Of a stretch of 45,748 bases of DNA, positions 9,623-17,867 are shown piece by piece. The notes beneath the pieces are model-generated. The model saw nothing but the letters and a program-made list of their open reading frames with translations. It was not told the origin of the DNA and made no database searches. The stretch is from Enhygromyxa salina (GTDB lineage: Bacteria; Myxococcota_A; Polyangia; Nannocystales; Nannocystaceae). Location of the stretch: contig NZ_PVNK01000035.1 in the NCBI RefSeq assembly GCF_002994615.1, positions 1-45,748 of the forward strand, in the 5' to 3' direction. The number at the start of each line of letters is the position of its first letter. The stretch's first letter is position 1. The translations under genes were made by a program, and so were the position numbers.

Positions 9623-10444
9623 TCAGGTTACTCGCTGACTGACCAACTCAGGCGTTGGTCCTGTGCTACCGATCCGGCGGATCTCATCCGTGAACCTCTT
9701 ACGCGACTCCGTTGCGCCTGTGTTGTAGACATCGGCGACCATTCGGAGTTGGTTTTCTAGATCTTGGGCCGAGCGCGCGACATTTGGGCCCGGAAGCACA
9801 TACGCGACGCGCCTGTGCTCGCGCCCGGCCGACGCATCCCAGGCAGCCTCGTAGGCGCTGAACTTCTGGAAGATCGAGGCCACGCGGTCAGACGCTCCAT
9901 CGCCAGAGAAGGTGATCGGCTCCATGAGCAGGATCGTCTCTTCGCCGACGACGAAGTGTGTCACCGTTCCGACCTTCGGAGGAAGTCGCTGCAACTCCGT
10001 TGCGCTCGACGGTTGAAAGCGCTTGCGAACGTAGCCAGACACGCCCCAGTTGGTGAGGTGGTTCCACGCTAGCGTGGGAATTCGCTTCTCGGCGGATGGC
10101 GCTGCGTCCTTCGGTTCTTGCTTGACGCTTGGCAACGCGGTCGACCGTACCCACATCGCGGGGTCAGCAAGGCCTGCCGGCAAGTCTTCGCGGGGCCCGA
10201 GTTCGAAGTGGGGACCAAGGCTAGACGGAAGCACGCATTCGTTCGCCGACGCCAACTCCGCCACCCCGAACCGCAGCAATTCCCTCGCGCCGACCCCGCC
10301 CAGGCATCGGTGGTCCAACATGAGATCAGCCGTGACCGTCTCGATGGTGTCGCCAACGGCCAGCAAGGCAGCTACCGGCACGCGCCAGTCGAGGGCGAGG
10401 CGAGGCCGGAAGTACACGGTGCGAAATGATGCAATCATCGGCAT
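9623..10444 (-). CDS. partner protein of HipA-like kinase, unknown family
   Basis: A 273-residue soluble protein beginning MPMIASFRTVYFRPRLALDW. There is no signal peptide, membrane helix or recognised domain; the N-terminal 60 residues look alpha/beta and the tail is charged and helical. ATG 10444 lies inside the end of the HipA-like gene (10-nt overlap), so the two are translationally coupled. In other bacteria HipA_2-type kinases often sit beside a DUF3037 gene. This protein holds the equivalent position, but I cannot see a clear DUF3037 match and it is about twice that length. Codon use is less GC-rich than its neighbours, suggesting acquisition by transfer. Confidence 0.7.
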   Translation of the reverse strand: MPMIASFRTVYFRPRLALDWRVPVAALLAVGDTIETVTADLMLDHRCLGGVGARELLRFGVAELASANECVLPSSLGPHFELGPREDLPAGLADPAMWVRSTALPSVKQEPKDAAPSAEKRIPTLAWNHLTNWGVSGYVRKRFQPSSATELQRLPPKVGTVTHFVVGEETILLMEPITFSGDGASDRVASIFQKFSAYEAAWDASAGREHRRVAYVLPGPNVARSAQDLENQLRMVADVYNTGATESRKRFTDEIRRIGSTGPTPELVSQRVT

Positions 10445-11172
10445 GCCTCAAGCGCCCTCAAGTACTGGGGTAGTATCGAGCCGAGCTCGCTGCAACGGTA
10501 GAGTAGCACCCTCAGCAGCTCACTCTCTAGGTCAGGGCATGCAGCAGCATCGCACGCCTCGTGCGCGTCCGCAGCCAAGCACTCTGCAGAGAACGCTTGA
10601 ACCCGATGCGCGGCCGCCGTCGCGGCGCGAACCACGGCCTCCCCGAGCGGTGCTGGCCTGAAATGCGACGGTCGCGGGTCGGGAACCAGGTCTCGGCAGC
10701 CCATCAGGCCGGCTGGACTGCCGACATGGGCGTTGGCAAAGTCGATGTACCAGGGCCGAAGAGTGCCCTCTCCGCGGTGTTCAAGGAGCACGTTGCCGTC
10801 GTGGCGATCCTCGTTGGCGACCAGCGCATCGAGGGCGTACATGGTCCCCATTGACTCTGGACCGTCCTCGATGCTCTCGAACAACGATGGTTGCCAGTGG
10901 GACGGAGCGTGGATCAGATGGCTCAGCCACGATGGAGATCCGCTGCTGTCTCTTGACACACCGCCGGTGGGCACCGGCAAGTCCAACCGGTTGGCGAGCA
11001 GAAACGACACCGCCTCGGCCAGGACTTGGTTCACGCCCATCAGTTCCTTGTGTACCCACTCGGTGCCATCGTCGCCAACCGCTACCCGAGCTTCCGAGGA
11101 GTTGGGCACTCGGATCTCCTGGCGTGGATGCAGCGTCCCAACGCGGGCAATTCTACGCGGGATGAGGTCCAT
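10435..11172 (-). CDS. HipA-like (HipA_2-type) protein kinase
   Basis: A 245-residue protein with the core of a HipA-fold kinase: a likely ATP lysine in WVHKEL (Lys42), a catalytic loop NEDRHDGNVLL (120-130; Asp122, Asn127) matching the N-x-D-R-H-x-x-N signature, and a metal-binding aspartate in YIDFANA (Asp144). It is much shorter than E. coli HipA (~440 aa) and lacks the N-terminal HipA subdomain, which fits the compact HipA_2 type. HipA kinases phosphorylate cytosolic targets such as aminoacyl-tRNA synthetases, but the target here is unknown. No HTH antitoxin (HipB) is adjacent; the only partner is the overlapping 273-aa gene. Lower GC than flanking genes. A 7-bp-arm palindrome lies about 62 bp upstream of the start and could be an operator. 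Confidence 0.8.
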   Translation of the reverse strand: MDLIPRRIARVGTLHPRQEIRVPNSSEARVAVGDDGTEWVHKELMGVNQVLAEAVSFLLANRLDLPVPTGGVSRDSSGSPSWLSHLIHAPSHWQPSLFESIEDGPESMGTMYALDALVANEDRHDGNVLLEHRGEGTLRPWYIDFANAHVGSPAGLMGCRDLVPDPRPSHFRPAPLGEAVVRAATAAAHRVQAFSAECLAADAHEACDAAACPDLESELLRVLLYRCSELGSILPQYLRALEACR

Positions 11173-11233
11173 GGCGCGACGAGGGTCTCACACCCAACTC
11201 GCAAAAGAATCTGAACGCACGCGCACTCTGCAC

Positions 11234-11252
11234 ACGAGACAAAGCGTCTCGT
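11234..11252. promoter_or_regulatory. palindrome upstream of HipA-like gene
   Basis: ACGAGAC (11234-11240) and GTCTCGT (11246-11252) are perfect inverted arms around a 5-nt spacer. They lie between the HipA-like gene start and the A1 palindromic element, where an autoregulatory site would be expected. Confidence 0.4.
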
Positions 11253-11317
11253 CCCGTTCCGTTCGCGTGATCCCAGGTCTTCGCTCCCGAGCGTCGACGC
11301 CCGCTCTTTCGGCCTTC

Positions 11318-11483
11318 CTAGCAGCCCGGGGTGCAATGCATCGTGTCGCCTCGCGCCGGAATTTTTGCCGAGGGCGCGAAGCCAAAACGCCGCTGTACCG
11401 GGCGTACTGCAAGTTTTGGCGACAAAGCTCTCGGCGAAAAGGCCAAGCGAGGTGGCGCGAGGCATTGCACCCCGGGCTGCTAG
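11318..11483. mobile_element. CTAG-bounded palindromic element, subfamily A, copy A1
   Basis: A 166-bp imperfect inverted repeat from CTAG (11318) to CTAG (11483). The tips read CTAGCAGCCCGGGGTGCAAT and its complement, and the arms stay largely complementary for ~80 bp, so the whole element can fold into one rod. The arms differ at one internal loop: GGCGCGAAGC (11373-11382) in the left, GCGACAAAGC (11419-11428) in the right, exactly equidistant from the centre. It carries no gene. The terminal CTAG contains the TAG stop codon of murD (minus strand). It is probably a MITE-like non-autonomous element. Confidence 0.85.
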
Positions 11484-12876
11484 CCCGAGCCCAGGGCCGC
11501 GATCGCCTCGGCGAAGACCTCGCCGCGGTGGACGAAGCTCCGGTACATGTCCCAGCTCGCGCACGCGGGCGACAAGAGCACGGCGTCGCCGCGGGTCGCC
11601 ATCTCGCTCGCGAGCCGCACGGCCTCGTGCATGTCGCCAGCGTGCACGCAAGGAAGCGCCCCCTCGGCCATGGCCAGGAACGCGTCGGCGCTCTCGCCGA
11701 TCGCAACCAGCCCCCGCCCCTGCGTGGCCAGGACCTCACGCAGGGCCCCGATGTCGTCGCCCTGCTTGGCCCGCCCGCCGCAGATCAGCACGAAGGGCCG
11801 CTCGAAGCCGTCGAGGCCGGCGAGGACCGAGGCCACGTTGGTCGCCTTCGAGTCGTCGAAGTACACGACCCCGCCGCGCTCGGCGACGGGGTTCATGCGA
11901 TGAGGCAAGGCCTCGAACTCGGTCAGCGCGCGCTCGCACTCGTCGCGCGGGACCCCGAGGTGGCGCGCGGCCGCGAGCGCGAACAGAGCGTTGATCGCGT
12001 TGTGCCGGCCGGCCAGGGCCACGAGCTCGCGACGATAGAACTCACCCACGCGCAGCTCGAGGGCGCCGTCGTGCTCGGCGAGGCGCGGCGGCTCGGGGCC
12101 GTCGACGAGCAGGCACTCGGCGACCGGGGCCACGCGCTCACGCAGGGCTGGCGTGAACGGGTCGACGGCAGACAGCAGCGCCAGCGAGTGGGCGTCGAGG
12201 CCGTCGAAGATCCGGGCCTTGGTCTCGGCGTAGTCGTCGATCGAGGCGTAGCGATCGAGGTGGTCGGGGCTGACGTTGAGCACCATCGCGACCGTCGTGG
12301 TCGGCGCCTCGGGCGACGCGCGCAGGGTCTCGAGCTGGTAGCTCGAGCACTCGAGCACGAGGGCCCCAGGTCGCGCGCGGCGACCCTCGGCGACGGCGAG
12401 GACCCGCTCGGACAGCGGGACGCCGAGGTTGCCGCCGATGAAAGGATCGAGGCCCCCAGCCGCGAGCATCGCCCCCGTCAGCGCGGTCACCGTGCTCTTG
12501 CCGTTGGTCCCGGTGATCAGGACCGTCGGCAAGGTGGCGCCGCCCTCCCAGCCCGCGGCGATCGCCGCCAGCGCGAGGCTGAGCTCGCCGTGAAGCTCGG
12601 CCTCGGGCACCAGCCGACGGTGGCGCTCGCGCCACGGGCCCGGCGGCACCCCGGGCGAGAGGACCAGGACGTCGAGATCTTCGAAGGCCTCGTCGGGCGC
12701 CAAGGGCTCGCCGAAGAAGCGCGGGCACCCGGCGAGGCGCGCGGGCAGGACCGGGTCGGCGCGCTGATCGAACAGCCGCACCTCGCACCCGCCCGCGTCC
12801 AGGAGCGCGGCCGCGGCCACGCCGCTGTGACCACAGCCGACGACCAGCGCCCGACGAAACGATGAGCTCGGGTCGT

Positions 12877-12880
<4 letters not shown>
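11480..12880 (-). CDS. murD: UDP-N-acetylmuramoylalanine--D-glutamate ligase
   Basis: Cytoplasmic Mur ligase adding D-glutamate to UDP-MurNAc-L-Ala in peptidoglycan precursor synthesis. About 466 residues, normal for MurD. It has an N-terminal Rossmann-like UDP-binding domain (VVGCGHSG, 13-20), the ATP P-loop ITGTNGKST (122-130), central-domain signatures (LECSSYQLE, NVSPDHLDRY) and the C-terminal-domain signatures HRMNPVAE and DDSKATN. GTG 12880 was chosen because GTGA overlaps the mraY stop by 4 bp, the classic coupled arrangement, and because the P-loop domain starts immediately. The TAG stop (11482-11480) is part of the CTAG end of palindromic element A1. No ftsW or murG follows, so the dcw order is broken here. 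Confidence 0.96.
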
Positions 12881-13995
<1,115 letters not shown>

Positions 13996-14247
13996 GGTTC
14001 CTCGTAACGCTTGGCACAGCTTCGTAGCCGGGCGCAAGAATCCGGCGGGGTCCGCGGGTCGGGTGGGCCGAGGCCGCAAACAGGCAGCTGAGCCTGGCCC
14101 AGCGTCGACGCCCGGGTCTGGATCAGCATTCCGCGCGGACTCCGGGGTGCCGCGAGTCCCGCAAAATTGGCGAAACTCGTGAGCCGACGCGATGAGATCT
14201 CCCGGTCCTGCTTGCGACCCAGGAAGCGGATCGGTGAGACTGCGCCG

Positions 14248-15216
14248 GTGCGGACCCTCGTAACTGGTGCCGGTGGTCAGGTCGGGCTCGATCTGATCCG
14301 TGCTCTCTTGCAACGAGGTGACGAGGTCCACGCCAGCGACGTGGCCGCCCGCCCGAGCGCGGCCGACGACCTGCCCGACGATCTGCCCTGGCACCGCCTC
14401 GACGTGACCGACCGCGAGGAGCTCCACGCCCGCTTCGAGGAGCTGCGCCCCGAGCGGGTCTTCCACCTCGCGGCGATCCTCTCGGCCCGCGGCGAGGCCG
14501 ACCCCGCGCTGACCTACCACGTCAACCAGGGCGGGACCTACAACGTCCTCGAGGTCTGCCGCCTGACCGGCGTCCGTCAGGTCGTGTTCACCAGCACGAT
14601 CGCCGTGTTTGGCCCGGGCCTGCCCGAGACCGTCGGCGACGACGTGGCCCTGCACCCAACCACCATGTATGGCGTGACCAAGGCCGCGGGCGAGCTGCTC
14701 GGCGAGTACTACTTCGCGCGCTACGGCCTCGACGTCCGCGGGGTCCGCTTCCCGGGCCTGATCTCGGCCTCGATCCCCGGCGGCGGCAGCAGCGACTACG
14801 TCGTGTTCATGTACATCGACGGCGTGCGCAAGGGCGCCTACGAGGCCTTCTGCCGGCCCGACACCCGCATCCCGCTCATGTACATGCCCGACGGCGTGCG
14901 CGCGCTGCTCGAGCTCTCGGACGCCGAGCGGAGCAAGCTCTCGCGCTGCATCTACAACATCGCCGCGTTCTCACCGAGCGCGCAGGACATCGCCACCAAC
15001 GTCGCCGCCGCCCTGCCCACGGGCGCCGACTTCAGCTTCGTGGCCGACCCCGCGCGCCAGCGGATCCTCGACTCGTGGCCCTCGGCCCTCGACGACCAAA
15101 ACGCCCGCAACGACTGGGGCTGGGCCGCGCGCTACGACCTCCCGGCGATGACCAAGGAGCTGCTCCCGCAGATCCGCGCCCTGCTCGACTCGCGCGCCGA
15201 CGCCCTCGATCATTAG
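14248..15216 (+). CDS. NAD-dependent L-threonine 3-dehydrogenase, SDR type
   Basis: About 322 residues of the extended short-chain dehydrogenase / nucleotide-sugar epimerase fold. The NAD-binding TGAGGQVG is at 6-13, the active-site serine/threonine lies in FTSTIAVFG, and the catalytic YxxxK is TMYGVTK. The segment with RIPLMYMPDGVRALLEL is typical of the epimerase-like threonine dehydrogenases, which oxidise threonine to 2-amino-3-ketobutyrate, rather than of sugar epimerases. No kbl partner is adjacent. GTG 14248 starts directly at the Rossmann fold; an ATG at 14167 would add a 27-residue basic extension with no family match. Divergent from mraY across 252 bp. Confidence 0.85.
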   Translation: MRTLVTGAGGQVGLDLIRALLQRGDEVHASDVAARPSAADDLPDDLPWHRLDVTDREELHARFEELRPERVFHLAAILSARGEADPALTYHVNQGGTYNVLEVCRLTGVRQVVFTSTIAVFGPGLPETVGDDVALHPTTMYGVTKAAGELLGEYYFARYGLDVRGVRFPGLISASIPGGGSSDYVVFMYIDGVRKGAYEAFCRPDTRIPLMYMPDGVRALLELSDAERSKLSRCIYNIAAFSPSAQDIATNVAAALPTGADFSFVADPARQRILDSWPSALDDQNARNDWGWAARYDLPAMTKELLPQIRALLDSRADALDH

Positions 15217-15230
15217 TCCAGGTCTTGTTG

Positions 15231-15236
15231 TAGAGT
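15231..15236 (+). promoter_or_regulatory. -10 box TAGAGT for the LETM1-like gene
   Basis: TAGAGT ends 7 nt before ATG 15244, so the transcript is predicted to be leaderless. Confidence 0.5.
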
Positions 15237-15243
15237 CGCGGCG

Positions 15244-16101
15244 ATGGCTGCGCTTTCAGCCGACGGCGCCGACGCCGAGCACGATGACACCTGGGCGCTC
15301 GGGCAGATCGCGGACGAGCTCGAAGCTCAGGGCCTCGAGGTCGACCAGCTCCGGGATCTGACCGAGGAGCTCGCTATCATCGAGCGCCCCCCGGGCCTGT
15401 TTCGCCGGGTGACCAAGCGCGCCAGGGCCGTCGCCGTCGAGCAGTGGTCGCACTTCGTCGGCGAGCTCGAGGAGAGCCGCGAGGCCATGGCGCTGATCCG
15501 GGCCCGCGGTGAGCGTGAGCTCAGCGACGAGGAGCGGGCCAAAGTCCGCGAGCAGATCATGGATCTCGTCCGGCTGTTCCCGGCCGGGCTGATCGCCGCG
15601 GTCAACACCGCCCTGCCCGTGCCCGGAACCAGCGTGTTCACGCCCTGGTTGCTCGTGAAGCTCGGGCTGATGCCCTCGCGCTGGCGCGAGTCCCACCTCC
15701 TCGATCAGCTCCGCAAGCAAAAGGATCTGCTCCTGCGCACGGGCCACGCCGCCCAGGCCGAGCGGATCGGCGAGATCCTGCTTCACCTCGAGACCGAGGC
15801 CGAGCAGCGCGAGCTGATCCAGCGCGAGACCCGGCTGCTGACCCACTGGGACGAGAACCGCAACGGCCTGTGGGACGAGGCCGAGCTCGAGGCCTACGGG
15901 CGCGAGGTCGAGGCGGTCCGCGAGCTGGTCGTGACCCACGCCGCGCGCAAGCAGTGGTTCTTCGAGCACGAGGGCGAGGTCTACGGCGCCGCGCGCCTGT
16001 CCGAGCTCGACGACCTCGAAGAGGCCGCCAAGAGCTTACTGGTCTGCTTCGACGGCAAGACCGGCTGGGTCGCCCTCGAGCACGTGCTCAGCCCGCCCTG
16101 A
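15244..16101 (+). CDS. LETM1-like protein with EF-hand loop and GYF-like tail
   Basis: A 285-residue protein. Residues ~115-165 (LFPAGLIAAVNTALPVPGTS, then FTPWLLVKLGLMPSRW) resemble the membrane-proximal LETM1 domain. The segment DENRNGLWDEAE (203-214) is a textbook 12-residue EF-hand loop (D1, N3, N5, G6, D9, E12), so calcium binding is likely. The last ~55 residues (QWFFEHEGEVYGAARLSEL, then GWVALEHVL) look like a GYF_2-type domain. LETM1 is a mitochondrial cation-exchange/ribosome-binding factor, and what bacterial homologues do is unclear. The TGA stop sits at the first base pairs of the B repeat (GATAAAGACAG). Starts seven bases after a -10 box. Confidence 0.7.
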   Translation: MAALSADGADAEHDDTWALGQIADELEAQGLEVDQLRDLTEELAIIERPPGLFRRVTKRARAVAVEQWSHFVGELEESREAMALIRARGERELSDEERAKVREQIMDLVRLFPAGLIAAVNTALPVPGTSVFTPWLLVKLGLMPSRWRESHLLDQLRKQKDLLLRTGHAAQAERIGEILLHLETEAEQRELIQRETRLLTHWDENRNGLWDEAELEAYGREVEAVRELVVTHAARKQWFFEHEGEVYGAARLSELDDLEEAAKSLLVCFDGKTGWVALEHVLSPP

Positions 16102-16249
16102 TAAAGACAGTCTCCCAGGACCTGGGGGCCGAGCGCAGCGAGGTTGTCGGGCCGCAGGCCCGAGTCTTGGAGACGATAAAGACAGTCTCCCAGGACCTGG
16201 GGGCCGAGCGCAGCGAGGTTGTCGGGCCGCAGGCCCGAGTCTTGGAGAC
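16100..16249. repeat. two tandem 75-bp B repeats
   Basis: Units 16100-16174 and 16175-16249 appear identical. Each begins GATAAAGACAGTCTCC and ends near GTCTTGGAGAC, so GTCTCC/GGAGAC can pair and each unit folds into an imperfect hairpin. A third start (GATAGAGACAG, 16250-16260) runs straight into half of an A element. The TGA of the LETM1-like gene overlaps the first two bases. Confidence 0.85.
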
Positions 16250-16255
16250 GATAGA

Positions 16256-16316
16256 GACAGCCCTCGGCGAAAAGGCCAAGCGAGGCGGCGCGAGGCATTG
16301 CACCCCGGGCTGCTAG
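16256..16316. mobile_element. half of a subfamily-A palindromic element (A2)
   Basis: Matches the right arm of A1 from about CCCTCGGCGAAAAGG to the terminal CTAG (16313-16316); the left arm is missing and replaced by B repeat sequence. Its CTAG carries the TAG stop of the downstream minus-strand lipoprotein gene. Read as a truncated copy. Confidence 0.75.
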
Positions 16317-17656
16317 CCCGGCGGGTTGACCACGAGGTTGAGCCCCTGCCCGGTCATGTCCGAGTAGGTGTAGGGATTGACCAGCCCGGAGACCATGCCG
16401 ACGATGATGTGGAAGTTGGGGTCGACCTTCCACGCCAGGCTCGCGCCGCGATCCACGACCCACACGTAGCCGTCCCGATCCACGCTGACGCCGACCGGAT
16501 CCACGCACCCGGGCAGCTCGATCGCGTCGTTGATCTCGACCTCGGCGACGGCGTCGAACAGCGCGAGGCGGCACGGCGAGTTGCCCGCGACCCACGCCCG
16601 GCCCTCGCGGTCGATGTTCATGCCGCGGTAGCGGCCGCTGGTCCCGCCGGCCGACACGAAGGTCTCGAGCTCGGGGTCGAAGCGGTACACGTAGTCGCCG
16701 ACCCCGACCGAGTGGGTTGCGAGCCAGGGGTGCCCGTTCTCGTCCATGCCCATGCCGTAGGCCTTGCTGGCCGGGACCGAGTAGGTGTTGACCTCGAGGG
16801 TCTCGGCGTCGACCCGCGACAGGGTCCCGCCGCTGCGGTCCGAGACCCAAAAGTCGCCCTCGGCGTTGACGGCCCCGCCGTAGACGTAGCCCGTCGAGGC
16901 GACCTGGACGTTGTCGAGGACCGCCCCGGTCTCGCCGTCGAGGCGGTAGACCTGCAGCGGGTTCGAGCTGTAGCCGACCCACAGGCGCGGGTTGGGGATC
17001 GTGTTCTCGCAGGTCTCCGGGTCGATCGTCCCGCCCTCCCACGCGACCGCGCGGGTGCCCTGGCCGTTGTAGGGCAGGTCGATCGTCCACAGCACGCACT
17101 CGTCTTCGTCATAGGGGCGCACGTCGTCGGGGCCCGACGAGGTGTCGATCATGCCGTTGTTGTTCTTGTCGACGCAGTTCTCCTCGAGCGCGGCGACCTT
17201 GGTCACCCGCGGTGAGAAGCGGTGGCCGACCGCGACGTCGCCGTACTGGTTGACCGAGGTCCGCGAGGGCTGCATCGAGCTGTCGCTGGTGACCGCGTAG
17301 CGGCCCTCCTCGACCGTGCTCACGGTCTCGATCTTCGAGACCGTGCCCTGGGTCGAGTTGGCGATCCAGATGTAGCTGAAGTCGCTCATCGTCTCGCCGC
17401 CGCAGCCCTGCATGCCGTCGGGGATCGGCGCGAGGTCGAACTTGGACGCGCCCTCCTCGCTCCCATCGTCGGTGCTCGTGCTCGTGCTCGTGCTCGTGCC
17501 GGTCTCGCCGCTGTCGCCCGCCTCGGGCCCGACCGTCGTCAGGCCGGAGGTTTCGTCGTCGCCGCTCCCGGGTCGGACGCCATCGTCTGCGCACCCCAAG
17601 AGACCAACGCCAGCGACGCTGACGATCGCAATCAATGAAAGCTCGAGCTTGTCCAT
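16313..17656 (-). CDS. beta-propeller lipoprotein (NHL/Vgb-like)
   Basis: About 447 residues. The signal peptide ends in VGLLGCADD (lipobox L-L-G-C), followed by a Ser/Thr/Asp/Gly-rich linker with a TS dipeptide repeat. The body is a six- or seven-bladed propeller of the streptogramin-lyase/NHL type: repeated units such as GDFWVSDRSGGTLSRVD, GHPWLATHS, GRAWVAGNS and GYVWVVDRG. It has several cysteines (CGGE, ENCVDKNNN, ECVLW) and a DKNNNGMID calcium-loop-like motif. Probably a surface or periplasmic binding protein. ATG 17656 has TATAGT nine bases upstream and GGAGGG between. The TAG stop is supplied by element A2. Confidence 0.8.
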   Translation of the reverse strand: MDKLELSLIAIVSVAGVGLLGCADDGVRPGSGDDETSGLTTVGPEAGDSGETGTSTSTSTSTDDGSEEGASKFDLAPIPDGMQGCGGETMSDFSYIWIANSTQGTVSKIETVSTVEEGRYAVTSDSSMQPSRTSVNQYGDVAVGHRFSPRVTKVAALEENCVDKNNNGMIDTSSGPDDVRPYDEDECVLWTIDLPYNGQGTRAVAWEGGTIDPETCENTIPNPRLWVGYSSNPLQVYRLDGETGAVLDNVQVASTGYVYGGAVNAEGDFWVSDRSGGTLSRVDAETLEVNTYSVPASKAYGMGMDENGHPWLATHSVGVGDYVYRFDPELETFVSAGGTSGRYRGMNIDREGRAWVAGNSPCRLALFDAVAEVEINDAIELPGCVDPVGVSVDRDGYVWVVDRGASLAWKVDPNFHIIVGMVSGLVNPYTYSDMTGQGLNLVVNPPG

Positions 17657-17665
17657 GACCCTCCG

Positions 17666-17671
17666 ACTATA
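17666..17671 (-). promoter_or_regulatory. -10 box TATAGT for the propeller lipoprotein gene
   Basis: TATAGT on the minus strand ends 9 nt before ATG 17656. GGAGGG lies in that 9-nt gap, so this is either a very short-leader transcript with a nearby ribosome site or a leaderless one. Confidence 0.55.
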
Positions 17672-17752
17672 CGAGCACAGGACAGGCGCCCACCACTGGT
17701 CCGAAGGACGCACCTGGGTCACGCCGAGGTGTCACTGTGTCCTGCTGATCCA

Positions 17753-17842
17753 AAGACAGTCTCCAAGACTCGGGCGTGCGGCCCGACAACCTCGCTGCTA
17801 GCAGCCCGGGCTGCTAGGTCTTGGAGACGATAAAGACTGTGA
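17753..17842. repeat. inverted B repeat split by a 20-bp A-element remnant
   Basis: AAAGACAGTCTCCAAGAC (17753-17770) and GTCTTGGAGACGATAAAGAC (17818-17837) are the outer parts of B-type sequence, the left one inverted relative to 16100-16249. Between them lies CTAGCAGCCCGGGCTGCTAG (17798-17817), a perfect 20-bp palindrome equal to the two tips of subfamily A with everything inside deleted. It reads as a B repeat invaded by an A element that later lost its body. Confidence 0.75.
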
Positions 17843-17854
17843 CGCAGCGCAAGC

Positions 17855-17860
17855 TATGCT
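17855..17860 (+). promoter_or_regulatory. -10 box TATGCT for the methyltransferase gene
   Basis: TATGCT ends 7 nt before ATG 17868. An upstream in-frame ATG (17856) lies inside the box, which favours the later start. Confidence 0.5.
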
Positions 17861-17867
17861 CCCGGCG

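Noticed and set aside
13996..14247. Coding extension upstream of mraY or tdh
   Set aside because: Both frames are open here, but neither extension matches its family, and both proteins begin naturally at 13995 and 14248.
16100..16316. CRISPR array
   Set aside because: There are only two contiguous 75-bp units without spacers and no cas genes.
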